Source: Thereva unica
Taxonomy: Eukaryota > Arthropoda > Insecta > Diptera > Therevidae
Assembly: GCA_949987705.1 (NCBI GenBank)
Contig: OX465281.1
Location: 241,263,143-241,327,142, forward strand
Length of the DNA stretch: 64,000 bases
Direction: 5' to 3'
The notes beneath the pieces were generated by a model. That model had not been told where the DNA came from. It did not search any database and worked only from the letters and a program-made list of their open reading frames with translations. The position numbers and the translations under genes were made by a program. This document shows positions 10,641-21,862 of the stretch, in pieces; positions within the stretch are counted from its first letter, which is position 1; each line of letters starts with the position of its first letter.

Positions 10641-12049
10641 AATTGATAATATTAGTAAGGATTTTTTTTTATTACTATCCATTAATAGAGAGAATGGACA
10701 TTTTATTCAATCTCACTGCAATTTGTTGTGATATATAGATTCTTTTAAAATTCCTAAAAGTTTGATATGTTTTCACAAGAGAGAGGAAATTTATTAATAC
10801 ACTTCTTGGCATATATGTATAAACACTATGAAAAATTAAAAACAAGAAAAAATTTGTTCCGTTTCTTGATGTTCTACCCCGTTGCGTTTGTTATGTAATA
10901 ATTTGCATTTTATGCTAATACATGATCTTAAAAATAAATGAAAGGAAAGTAAAATGGTACACAGAAACACTTCTATTGAATTTTTAATTTGTTGTTTTTT
11001 TTTCTATTTTCATCATTATAAATTTTAAAACCTTTCAAATATACCTGATTCTATTTTGTTTTAAATTTCGATATGTTTTTTTCCCTCTACTTTTTTTTAA
11101 TTATATTCTAGAATGTGGGTGTTGTCTGGATTATATTTTTTTTCGGCTATAGAAATAAAAAAACAAATTAATAGCATAATATATTAAAGACTAGTAAATA
11201 AAATGGAAATGTTATTCCATATATGAGATACTTAATGTGTGACAATGGACTAAAACAATGAATAAATTTATATAAAAAAAATTTATTATATTGCTTTACA
11301 TTAACGAAAATAACAAAGAGATTTTATTTATAGATTATAGGAGCAGGTTAATAGATTCGTTGTTTATCTACGAGCATCATGTGTTACCAGTTAAATTAAG
11401 TTATGCTAATATATGTATGTATGTATTTTAACAAAACTCTAGTAGAAGCTGAACTATTTTTTTACATTAATTTACATTCTATTAAGGATATTCTTACTGA
11501 TACAAGACATTAGGTAAATATACTCGAAGTAATATATTATTAAGCATCCAACCATAAGTAGAAAAGTAAACAATGCAAGTTAGGAGGTGAAGATGGTAGT
11601 ACCACAAAAGTTAAGGCGCCCGAATGTCATGCCTGGGTTTATGGATTTGATTTGAGGTACCTTTGTGAATCTTTGAATTTCCAGTTTTCCTATGCACGTT
11701 CTAATCTCCTTTTTTTAAAGTAATTTCCTGTCCTCTATCTCAGTATTACATATGAGTATAATAAGCCAGCACAACATCTCTAGTTCGATCACCTGTGGGC
11801 ATAAAAAATGTAAGTAGATGAAAGCCTCGAAAATTAAAATTGTTAGACATGCAAATTTTTCCTTTGAATGAAAAATATCGGCGGCTTCACTCGGACTGTT
11901 GTCCTGCAGACTTTATAGATTAAATTTGTAGATCAAACTGCTTGAATACATTCAACAGTTTGCATAAGAATTCGTCCATCAGACCCATTGACATTGATAT
12001 GAATCAATAATGCGGCTTCTGAGAGAAAAATCTATCGATGTATCTTATA
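10641..12049. other. AT-rich DNA, no gene seen
   Basis: There are long A/T runs and no open frame, splice pattern or recognised repeat, apart from a short CATGTATGTATGTATTT-like microsatellite near 11411-11428. Confidence 0.5.
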
Positions 12050-12400
12050 TATGCAATCTTGTATGTTAAAAAAACATAGCTTCAATGTTGACATATTCGT
12101 ATGTAATCCGATAGCTCTGGAATCTCTTCAATGTTTTTATAATGTCTTTTCTGAAAAATCTCCGCAAATGTACTCAGACTCAATGAGGCACCGTAGGAAT
12201 CTAGTAGCCTTGACAAAATTTGATTGCTATTGCTATAGCAACTCTTCCAGTGAAATGTGCCCTTGTGCTCGCACGGCTATATTTTGGAGCAGTGCCTCCA
12301 TCCTTTGTGTGAACGTCCATGATTCACTAATTTTTTTTATTTTCTATGTGTTGCACGATATTTTAGCAGTTTACGATGTGCAAAATTAGCTTCTCGTTTT
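12050..12400 (+). pseudogene. Jockey-like non-LTR fragment (3' RT region)
   Basis: The frame starting at 12051 contains MRHRRNLVALTKF, which parallels LSHRRNLVELNNALLYRFYH in the better copy at 44.3-45.0 kb. That is a post-RT region typical of jockey-type ORF2. Downstream sequence to about 12.7 kb has further GC-richer remnants but no readable frame. It is broken and far too short to act. Confidence 0.5.
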
Positions 12401-12977
12401 CGTTTGTCACATTATAAAATTGTCAACTACTTCCAATCAGGCATCAAGTAACAATTGTCGGCCTACTCGCTTGTGTCTACCGGACCGAACTACTTTTATT
12501 TTCTTCTCATTGATTCAGACATTACATTTCTTTGCAGCCAGAGGAGTATTCTTCAACTTCTGGGACTGACCCTACACCTATTATGTTGTAATCGGCATAT
12601 CCGATCACTTGAGAGGATTTGTTAACCACGGTGGAATTATGTTGAACTGCTTGCAATGTCCTTGTTTGTGCGCTTGTTTGTCCTGGAAGGTACCAGGTAT
12701 CTGTTACCGAACTTTTGTGTAGGTTGCTGCCCTCAAGTCGAGTAGGATTAGAAATAACTTTGTACCTTGGATGGAGTCATAATCGGGCCACAGATAGCTT
12801 CTTTCCAATCTTTCGGTAGACATTTTTCCACCCATATCTTTTTGTTCAATACCTGTAATTTTTATACTATTACTTGTAATCGGTCTCATGTCCAATTTTT
12901 TTGGATAGGCTATGGGACACGGTACAAGAAGAAACGGCTTGAAGCTGCGCAATCATGGCGTGGATCTCAAGCACTTA
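12401..12977. other. Unassigned degenerate sequence
   Basis: Two overlapping frames of about 80 codons on opposite strands exist (12704-12952 and 12767-13003). Neither shows a recognisable motif. It is probably decayed retroelement sequence continuing from 12.4 kb. Confidence 0.35.
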
Positions 12978-13381
12978 GGGCCGGTTTCACAGTGCGAACG
13001 TAAGTTTTCCTTTAACTTAAGTAAATTTTTTCACTTAAGTCTAACTTAAGTCAAATTCGGTTTCACAGGGTAATTTTTTTTTCTTCTTACTATTATATCT
13101 GTTTCGTACGGCGGCACTTCTATATTGGCAATTATGAACTTTACAATAGCCGAATTTTATATGTAAAATTTCCTTTTAATCGCGTTTTCCTTGAAATGTA
13201 CTGGAATCAACTGACGTTTGAATTTTCTATGCATTTTGATTTAAGAAAAACTTAAGTCTAGAGAAATTGTCACTTAAGTTACACTTAAGTAAACTTTAAG
13301 TGGCAACTGTGAAACAGCCATCCATACTTAAGTGTAACTTAGTTAATTTTTATACTTAAGTTCGCACTGTGAAACCGGCCC
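12978..13381. mobile_element. PIF/Harbinger-type MITE with TTA target duplication
   Basis: This 404-bp element begins GGGCCGGTTTCACAGTGCG and ends with its exact inverse, CGCACTGTGAAACCGGCCC. It is flanked by TTA at 12975-12977 and 13382-13384. The TTA duplication and GGGCC-type terminus are the Harbinger/Tourist signature. The subterminal regions hold at least ten copies of the palindromic ACTTAAG(T) motif, plausible transposase-binding sites. A TTTCACAGGGTAA block near 13061 and a CTGTGAAACAGCC block near 13306 form an inner inverted pair. No coding capacity is present. Confidence 0.88.
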
Positions 13382-13509
13382 TTAGTATATTTATCAAGAT
13401 CTAATCGTTTACGGCTCTCTTCATCAAGACCGGTAAGAAGGAGTTTGAGGGTTTTATTACTTTCTCGCATACGAATTGCAAATTTAAATTTTTACCACTT
13501 GATTTCGTT

Positions 13510-13625
13510 GATATTACAAAAATTCTATGTTCATTTCATGCAGCAACCTTACTTTCATGCGGCTGCTGCGGCTCTTGGAAATAATTTCAATTATTGTTAC
13601 TTGGAAATGATTTTGCTGAGGTAGA
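13510..13625 (+). repeat. Four-fold conserved block, copy 1
   Basis: CTATGTTCATTTCATGCAGC followed by AACCTTA, and then CTTGGAAATGATTTTGCTG, are present here. Related copies lie at 20570-20670, 29970-30075 and 40305-40330. There is no shared frame. It is either a dispersed repeat or a conserved noncoding piece of the duplicated locus. Confidence 0.6.
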
Positions 13626-14166
13626 ATATCTAAATATTCGAGTTGGCATAGAACACGATCACATAGAATAGTTTTAAAAATTAAATTTCTTCAGTTATAA
13701 AATAAATTTGAATAAGAATACTAAAATGTATTTCTACGAAATTATTTAAAACCATTTTCATTTTATCAAAAGCGCCACTGGCTTGATCTCCATAAATACA
13801 TTTATTGCATACATTTTTTAAAATGGTAGAAAATTTATTGCATACTCGCATTGAGATTTTAAGACAACTAAAAGACATAAAAAAAATTTTCTCATTAAGT
13901 TATGTTTATTAACTTAAATATAAGCAAACCTTATTAAGTTAAGAATATTCAAATTATTAATACTTTTTAACTGTCAAATTTTAATAATTTACCATTCTAA
14001 AATTGCATACTTTCCGGAGTTGATCTGGTTTTCATAATTTTCTTTTAGAAAAAATGGCAAGTACATTTAAGTTATTTACCATTGGCTTGATTACCTGTAG
14101 TTGGAGTTTGTAACTGTTAAATGTACTGTTGGGAAAAGGTGTAATGAATTAAAAATACCTGTTGGT

Positions 14167-14510
14167 TAGAATCTTTCGTTTTTTTTTGTGGGAATTATAT
14201 GTGTCTGTGCGTATTCTGCTTGTACGATATTGGTAATAGGATGTGCGGATAAAGGAACGACGAGGGTCAGCTTAACTTTCGTGTGTAGTTACTCTCATCG
14301 TTTTCTCCAATGCTTCTTAGTCCTATTCCAGTAGAGGGGCTCACCCGTGTCGTGGTGATGCACGAATTTAAGGTAGGACCTCCGGAATCTCACCTTCCCA
14401 CGACCCAGTTCCCGTCTTGAGGCCTTGAGCCGTGCAGCTGCTTGGACGTAATGGCGGTGTTTAGTTCGAATTTTGTTTTTTTTTTTTGTGAAGGGTAAAC
14501 CGAAAGTCTA
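14167..14510 (-). repeat. Dispersed repeat, copy 2 (inverse of 440-790)
   Basis: Reverse-complementing this block gives the same order of landmarks as 440-790: a C-rich segment, GGTAACTACACACGAAAG-type sequence, CCAATATCGTACAAGCAG and TCTAACC at the end. It is absent from duplication unit B and so was probably inserted after or during divergence of the two units. Confidence 0.65.
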
Positions 14511-15840
14511 GTGTTAATGCAATATATGGAGAAAAAAAAATCGTAAGTCAGTGCCAATGGTGGTTCGACCTATTACGAACCAAAAAATAAAGTCTAAAAG
14601 ATGACCTTCATCTTCGAAGAAGTATGGAGATCAACGAGGAGGTCCTGTAAGCCCTAGTGGATAAAAATCCCATCGCAATTATCCAAGAAGGTAAGGTTTG
14701 GTCATTCAATCGTTGAACGATGGCCTGAAGATCTAGCAGTTGTAGACCAGATGGACGGGAATTTTATAAAAAAAATCTAAAGTTCAGATCCCCGTCTAGT
14801 GTGAAGTTTTAAAAGATGACGAGGGCTGTAATCCAAAAATAGTTTGGAAGAGCGTCCTCCATCCACTAACTATTTTCCCATAGAAACTTTCAGATCCAGG
14901 GAATTCCCCACCCAGAATCACAGCAAGTTAATTATTCTCAAGTTGAAAGGAGGTGGGAGTTGTAGTCCAAACCGACAAAAAAATAGCTAAATATTTCAGA
15001 TCTCTATCCAGACCGAAGTTTTAAAGGTGATGAAGAAAGATATTAAGCTAATTCCAGTTCCTGTTATTAATGAATCCCAAATTACAAACCTATACCCCAG
15101 CTTCAAGCTAAGACCACCACCTAAAATCCCATCCTAAGACAAACACCGAAAAATCTAAGCTTTAACCCAATAGTTTACAATCGATCCAGCTGCTTGGTAC
15201 CGACATAGCTATACCACTGAGATATTTTCATATAAGTTTATAATATTGTTAAGAATTTCTTAAATGTGAAACGTCACTACTACTCGTCATTGAATTGCCG
15301 CGCTTTCACCGGGACCACTTTGAAGTTGCCTTACATATTAGAACCGGTATAAACGGCAACAAATTTTTGGGCGCAACCACCAAAAAGTAATAAAATGCAA
15401 TTTTTATTTGATGCTTACATTTTATGATAAGTGTCAATAGTCTCTGTGAAAAAAGCTGATAAGTTCGAAGATCTATTTTGGTAATTCCAAAGTGGGTCCG
15501 GCATAATATGCGGAAAATATTTTCATATGAAGACATTTATCATAAAAATTGTGATCGCTTTATGGTTTTTTAAAATGTCAGTTCGTTGAGGTTGATTATA
15601 TTCATTTATTTGAGTGGGCAGTTATGAGATATATTCATTAGATTATTAGATTGAAAAGAATTTATTAAATATGAATAGGTCACTAATCGTAATCATTTAA
15701 TTTTTGCAATGTTTGCATAGAAACTAGATGTTTTAGGACTGCATAAGTAACTAAGTTTGATTGCCGACTATTGTTGCTGGAAGAACTATTTTCATGATTC
15801 TGATTTTGTGTGCAAATGTGAAATCACGGTAAATTAAATA
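14511..15840. other. No gene; weak internal repetition
   Basis: Between 14630 and 15040 a TTCAGATC(C/T)C segment followed by a GAAGTTTTAAA..GATGA segment recurs about twice, with a third partial copy near 14885. That suggests a degenerate tandem or retroelement repeat. From 15.2 kb to the end of gene A the DNA is AT-rich and featureless. Confidence 0.4.
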
Positions 15841-15847
15841 ATACAAA

Positions 15848-15853
15848 TTTATT
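15848..15853 (-). terminator. Poly(A) signal AATAAA of gene A
   Basis: AATAAA lies on the minus strand about 43 nt past the stop codon of the gene ending at 15896. The paralogue has AATAAA at the equivalent place (21800-21805). Confidence 0.6.
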
Positions 15854-15895
15854 TCTAACTATTAAAATAAAACAAATTTCAAAATTCAATGGCTA

Positions 15896-16587
15896 TTAAA
15901 ATTTCGCGCTACAGTACTGGCTGCATAATGTGCAATCGACTGGCGGTGTAAGATTTGTATCTGGTGGCTTATTATTTGGTGTTGGTCTTGGTGTAGTTTT
16001 ACCAGTCTTTTTATCATTGGTTTTCTTGCCTCCAGATGTTGAGAGTTTTGTAGTTTTATGGTGTGGTGGTGAGCCATCGAACGAAGATGTGGTAGCATAA
16101 GCAGGATATTTGGTTGTAACTATGCTTGGTGTAGTTCTAGCAGCATCCCTGCCATATGGATCTGTGCCTCCAAATGTTTCCTTAGATACTTTTGATGTTT
16201 TTGGAGTTGTGAAGTGCGGTGGAGAACCAGAATCAGATTTGGTAGTAACAGCAGGATAGTTCGTTGTAACTGTCCTTGGAGTAGTTCTGACCGGTGCAGG
16301 TGTTTTCTGCGGGAAGTCGTTTGGGCCATAACCTTCACCATAAATGACAAATCCGGAATGGTTATTTTCGTTGGCGTACAGTCTAACATTGTACTGCGGA
16401 TATTGATTCACGACTACAAATCTCCTGCTCCTTTCACTATCTCGAGATAGTGCATTTGCATCCAAATATGATTGCGCCAGAGCAACAGCAAACTGCACAA
16501 CAAACAGCATCTATAAAAAGAACAAACACTCTATTACATCCCCACTGATAAAATCCAATCTCTTATTCTTACTAGTATCAATTTCAT
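15896..16587 (-). CDS. Secreted Thr/Pro-rich mucin-like protein A, with furin-like site and CxxCxxxC tail
   Basis: I do not recognise this family. Two coding exons: 16587-16573 (MKLIL) and 16510-15896. The 62-nt intron has GT at 16572-16571 and AG at 16512-16511, and phase is 0. The 209-residue product has a signal peptide (1-18, MKLILMLFVVQFAVALAQ) and an acidic pro-segment ending in RSRR (32-35), a furin-type site. A core at about 36-72 is rich in Tyr, Gly and Asn (NHSGFVIYGEGYGPNDFP). A low-complexity linker holds two RTTP.(x)VTT.YPA repeats about 50 residues apart. The tail is PPVDCTLCSQYCSAKF. The only cysteines are 198, 201 and 205; the odd number leaves room for an intermolecular disulfide. 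The start is chosen because the spliced exon completes a signal peptide identical in layout to paralogue B. The linker should be O-glycosylated in the secretory pathway. A glue, mucin, matrix or seminal role is possible but is not shown by the sequence. Confidence 0.85.
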
Positions 16588-16635
16588 TTTTTGTACCACA
16601 AAAATTACACTCTGTTCTATGTCGAATATGAAAGT

Positions 16636-16674
16636 GAAATGATGGCTTTCTCTAAAATAGCGATTGGATTTATA
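16636..16674 (-). promoter_or_regulatory. TATA box and initiator of gene A
   Basis: TATAAA lies at 16674-16669 and an arthropod initiator TCATTTC at 16642-16636. The presumed +1 A is at 16640, 34 nt from the first T of the TATA box. That leaves a 5' leader of about 53 nt before the ATG at 16587. Paralogue B has the same arrangement at the same spacing, which supports function. The leader itself (ACTCTGTTCTAT) is conserved in both. Confidence 0.65.
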
Positions 16675-17110
16675 AGATCCTGCACTGATTGCGGGGGTAG
16701 CATAAATCAATCTCATCGAATTCCGCCTAGTAAAAATATCACCAGAACTATTCCCGGTTATGCATGTTTTGTTAAAAATTTTGAAATGGTATTTTAGATT
16801 TGTAAAAGAACAAGTTTTGCTGGAAAGGTGCAAAGGTGAGGTTTTAAAATAAATTTTCTTTATTAATAAGTTATGCATTTTTTGATTGTGATTTATGGTT
16901 ATGTCCCTCTGACTTCATGCTGCCTCAGCGTTAGAATAGATAAAATATTAATATTTAAACGACCAAATTTTATGTTGTTCGGTCTGGTGTTGGGCTATTA
17001 AATTAACGTAATCTCGTGATTTCATTAGAGGTCAGAAGGAGTGGAAGATTGCCTAGGAATTCTTTCAGTAAAGGAAATAATTTTGTGAATCACCATCTAT
17101 AAAAATATAT

Positions 17111-17714
17111 AGACCATCAGGAAAAGATGCCTGCGCGAAGGACTGTAATAAATAGCATAGAAAGAAACTGATTTTCAATTCATTCACATTTTTCTACAGA
17201 TGCCTCTATAAAAATAAAAATATTTGATTGACTAAACCGTTTTTAATTTATTCATCTTATCTTTTTGTTCAGGTTCCTAAATGATTTAATTGAATAAGCC
17301 GGTGAACCTCAAAGCCAGTTACAAGTTATATCCCGACCTTAGGCAACATTTCTTTCCCGCCAAACACTTTCGTGTTTTAATCAAAAAAACCAAAAACAAG
17401 TTCAACTAATATTCTTTTATTCGCCCACACCTTTTACGAGAGATAAACAAAATCTTGATAGCATATGATAATCCCCGAACAATGCGAAACCTGTTAGTCT
17501 CTATCTTAGCCAGATCGTAAATTCGTCTCTCGAGAAGGTGCATTGTACGAATTTATTTGCGTCCAAAGACCCGCCCGTTTCGTTAACATTATCTGCATTT
17601 CTTCCGGCTACAATTATATTTATTCTTATTGCACACACTTTTAATTCCTGCTTTTTCTTTATAAGTAATAATTGCTCATCAATTGATGACACCTTTTGTG
17701 TCGATTAGGAAAAT
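17111..17714. other. No gene seen
   Basis: This AT-rich spacer lies between the upstream end of duplication unit A and the EN-RT retroelement. No supported frame or repeat was found. Confidence 0.4.
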
Positions 17715-20395
17715 TTACGACGATCTTCCATTTCCTCTTATGTTAATTACAGCAGTATAGCTATACCGGTTCGAGATCAGTGAACCGGAAATTACGCCAT
17801 GGTTGTGGTCTTGGATGGGGGATTGAACTAATAATGATTTACTGCTTCTTCTACTTTGACGACTCAAAAGCGAGATTGGGCATCTTGCAACTGTTCTCTC
17901 CACCCGTCCCGATTCAGATTGGATGTCATCCAGTTTGGCATTTCCAAGCTCTGTGCGACCGGGTCTATGTCATCCATCAAGCGGAGCGTTCAATTAATGT
18001 GTAAGTTTTGATACATGTTTGATCATGCTCATCTATTTTGAGAAAATACACTGCGACAGACGCTGGATACGATACCTTGAACCGAATTAATCATACTAGC
18101 AAGGGGACTTCAATGCCCATTCAGGAGCAGATAGAGCCGGATGGAAAGGAACGATGAGCAAATTCGGACGGGGAGTAATTAACGACAACGTCTTAACGCC
18201 TGCTTTCATTCGCATCGTCAAACAACTTGATCGTTGGCAACAGCATTTTCCGCCATCCACTCAAACACCAACTCACCTGGCGAAATCCATCCGGCAAAGA
18301 CTCGGCGATGTTAGACTTCGTTTTGATCAACGCAAGATTCCGATCGAAGCTTAAAGACGTACGTGCAATGCGTGGGCCCGATGGCGAATCGGAGCATTGT
18401 ATTGTTTCAGCAAAATAACAGATGCCTTTACAAAGAGCGAAGAGAACGGCCATCGGGTGAGAGTTTCAAATGGCATTCTCCAACAAACTCGTGGTACTCG
18501 CAATACCGGACGATATCGATGTAGAATAAAGATGATTGTCGGAGTCTATTGTGGAGTGTGCAATGGAGCTGCGTCCACCTATCCGTAAACGGACGCCGCC
18601 ATGGATCTCAGAAAGCTGTCTGGACCTCGTTGATCAGCGGAAGCGAATGAAACATGCCGACTTTGAGCAATATCGACGATTGAACAAAGAAGTTCGACAG
18701 AAAATGATATCGAAACTAGAAGCGTACTGGAATAACCTTGCGGCCGGCATGGAAAAAGCGACGTCAAGGCACGAGTACCGGACGCTGTACCATACAATCT
18801 GCTGGTTAGACAGCAAAACAACATCAACAAACCACAACATCAAAAAATCATTGAATGGATTTTTTGTGACTTTTCCCCATGAGCGCCTGCAGCGAGGGAG
18901 AAAATTCTTCTATCAGCTGTACAACCACGATCAGCCGCAAGATGCAGCACTCGAACCGCCGATTATCGGACAGCCGACGAATCAGTTTCTCGATACCGAA
19001 TCGCTAATTATCGAGATGAAAGCAGCAATAAAATCGCTGAAAAATGCAAAAAGCTACAGAAATAGACCAATTAACCGCCGAGATGATCAAAGCCGGAGGT
19101 GATATCTTATCACAACGACTTCATGTCCTCATAACACACATATGGCATTCGGATCGTGTCCCTTCGGCGTGGAAGAAAGCGTTCGCTATCCCAATTTTGA
19201 CAGCGACAGTCGGGAATGCAAGAATTATTGCGGTATTAGCCTTCTTTCGATCGTCGTCAAAGTATTTATGAAAATCATACAATCGAGGCTACAGAAACAT
19301 CGAGAGATTCGCTGTCCGTCAGCTAATGGAAGGAAGAATTCGTTTCGGCAAACCAACTGGCGTAGTTTTCATCGATTTCAAACCCCCCTTCGATTGCATC
19401 GATTGGAATATCTTGTGGAGAGTCTTGGAAACCAAACACGTGCCATTGAGAATCACGCAACTTCTCCAAGCGCCGTATGATGGCTCAACCAGCAGCGTTC
19501 GTATTCGAAACAAATTATCCGAGGAGTCATCGATTCAAAAGGTTGTCCGACAGGGAGACCTGACCGATTATCGATGAACGACTTGGAGTTCGATACGACG
19601 ACAACAACTTCGTAAACGACTTAATGTTCGCCGACGATAGCGCCGTCTTTGTCGATACGGATGCCGAAGCAACGAACATCTTTTGCGATATTTCCCGCAT
19701 CGTCGAGTTATATGGGTTAAAAGTCAAAGCGGAAAAGACCAAAGTGATCGCAATGGACGGATCGATGGAACGCAAATCGAACCGGTTCCGATGTTCAAAG
19801 ATTTGGGATCATTGGTTGAGGAAACAAAAGTGGCATCGACGGCTGAAGTTCACAGCTGCGTCGGCCAGGTAACAGCAACATTCGCCCAAGAGGTGCATAT
19901 GGAAACGAAAAACTATTTCCATCAAATCAAAAGTACGCCTTTACCGAACGTTGATCCTTCCGATTCTTCTTTACGGATCTAAAAGGTGGACACTGCTCAA
20001 ACTGGACGTTAAGAAGCTCGAAGTCTTCCAAATGCGATGCTTGAGGCAGATCTTCGGTGCCTCACTACACGATCGCCTTCGAAACGAGACAGTTAGACAA
20101 AGAGCTGATCGAAGAATAAATGCAAAAACGTCGACTACGGTGGTTTGTACATGTTTGTCGAATAGATGACAACCGTTTCCCACCTAAACTTCTCTGATAG
20201 ACAGTCCCACAGACTGGAGAGTTCAGCGATCGGCACCGAAGAAAACCTGGATAAAAAATATCGAAGGCGACCTAAAGAATCAACGATTATCAGTCACCGA
20301 AGCTCGAGACGTCGCCAAAAACCGGCACGAATGGAAACGAATCGTGAATCGAGTTCGATCAAAGAAGAAAAAGAAAGAAGAACATGACTTAAACA
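17715..20395 (+). pseudogene. Degenerate non-LTR retrotransposon (endonuclease + reverse transcriptase)
   Basis: Pieces of one ORF2 lie in shifting plus-strand frames. An endonuclease remnant sits at about 17780-18000. The catalytic-type block GDFNAHSGADRAGWKGTM starts at 18103, and LDFVLINARFRSKLKDV with a terminal SEHCIVSAK lies at about 18320-18415. A charged linker covers 18536-19080. RT blocks follow: DRVPSAWKKAFAIPIL (19150), FVDF/FIDFKPPFDCIDWNILW (19368), VRQGDL (19545), MFADDSAVFVD (19624) and LPILLYGSKRWTLLKLD (19953), with a basic C-terminal region to about 20390. Several frameshifts are present. Only about 75 nt separate VRQGD from FADD, so the PLLFN palm segment is deleted. The LYGS.RWTL and RWKGTM-type motifs suggest an RTE/CR1-like lineage, but the clade is uncertain. 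It sits exactly between the two duplicated gene units. Confidence 0.85.
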
Positions 20396-20569
20396 TTTAA
20401 ATTTGTCTTGAATTTTTGAATTGACCCTAGTATTCATCACATCAAGAAAGCTATCACACATAAATATTAATTAAATTTTTTTGAAGTTGTTACTTTTTAA
20501 TCTTTGCATACAAAATTGCTTCGACATTTTAAAATTGTAAATAAAAGGCACGATTTCTTTGATATCACA

Positions 20570-20680
20570 AACAAAAATCTATGTTCACTTCATACAGCAA
20601 CCTTAGTTTCATGTGTTGTGGCTTCTACATATAAATGGTGACTTGGAGACGATTTTACTGTGGTAAGATATTCTTATTGC
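20570..20680 (+). repeat. Four-fold conserved block, copy 2
   Basis: GATATCACA..AAATCTATGTTCACTTCATAC continues into CAGCAACCTTAGTTTCATGT and then GACTTGGAGACGATTTTACTG. It matches copies at 13510 and 29970 and, in shorter form, 40305. Confidence 0.6.
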
Positions 20681-21799
20681 ATACACATGTACGTGGACGA
20701 AAACTTGTGGCATAATCACTTTTTGAGTACAATAAATTGGCAAATCGTACAATAAATTGATTTGTACTAATAAAATTATGTCAAAAAGTAGAGACGAAAT
20801 TTTCCCTTTTTCAGAGAATTCAAATTATCTTTTTTTTTAAATATCAATTTATCTGTGATTGCATACTTTCCGGATTTGCAATAAGTTTGAGTATATTATT
20901 CGAAAAAGAAGATAGATCAGTTCAGTGAAATGAATCATAGATCTCGACGTAGAAAAAGGTGCTTTACCGAGGATAGCATACCATGTTATTTCTGGAAATT
21001 AAGTATTTTATAACTATTTTTAACTCGAACGATGTGTTTTCGTGTACTCTTAAGTGAACCCAAAGTCTATATGTTTAGGGATGCTTACCTTGTTTTATGC
21101 TGCTTTCTGGATTCTAGGTTAGAACTTCTTGAGGTGTATCTACATCGTCTTTTCTTTTAGTTTGTTGGGGAATATCTTGAAATTTATTTTGTTTATTTCA
21201 TTCTGCCTAATGAGAAATCAAAAATCTTCATTTGGTTTGAAAACTAAGGCTCTTAACCTCTAGATGAATAGCTGTGGGGAAAATGAGCAACCTAATGGCG
21301 GGTCCTTAGGTATAACGCTTCCACCTCTCTCTCAAGCACATTTCATGACCTTCAACTGATACTGGCTGGTGTTTGATAGATACGTAGATTTTATTTGAAT
21401 ATATGTTATTTATTTGTTTTTGTACAACACTCACCTGGTTCGGAAACGTCCACTCTAATTTACGCCACTGGTTCTGACGAAAACAGGTTCCTCCAAATTT
21501 TCAATCGGTGATTACCGCATATTTCGATTAGCAGTGTCTGTATTGATTTCGAATTCCTTTTATGAACATTCCATAAAATTTGGTTGAGTTTGGTGAGAAT
21601 TATTGTATTCCATTGTGTGAATGACTTTCAGATATCTTCCCTGGAATGTGATTTTTTAATAAGTGTGCATAAGTTACTTTGTTTGGTTTTCTACTATAAC
21701 TGATAAAGATTTGCGGATCACATCTTATTGAGATGATTGCAGATTTTGTTTCTGATTTGTTACACAAATGTAAAGTCACTCTAAATTAAATAATACACA

Positions 21800-21805
21800 T
21801 TTATT
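21800..21805 (-). terminator. Poly(A) signal AATAAA of gene B
   Basis: AATAAA lies about 60 nt past the stop of gene B, in a tail segment whose TAAATTAAATAATACA-type sequence is shared with gene A. Confidence 0.6.
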
Positions 21806-21862
21806 TTCAATTAATCAAAATAAACAAAAAATAAAACAAATTTCAAAATGGCAATTGAATGA

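Larger units (their letters stand above)
13490..17110 (-). repeat. Segmental duplication, unit A (contains secreted-protein gene A)
   Basis: Unit A matches unit B at 20510-23290 in several collinear blocks. They are the CTATGTTCA..CAGCAACCTTA block (13521 vs 20580), GATTGCATACTTTCCGGA-like (13998 vs 20857), the whole gene with promoter and 3' end (15.84-16.75 vs 21.79-22.65 kb), CTGGAAAGGTGCAAA (16820 vs 23002) and CAAATATTAATATTTAAAC-like (16950 vs 23127). Unit A is longer chiefly because of sequence at about 14167-15200, which starts with a dispersed repeat. Confidence 0.75.
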
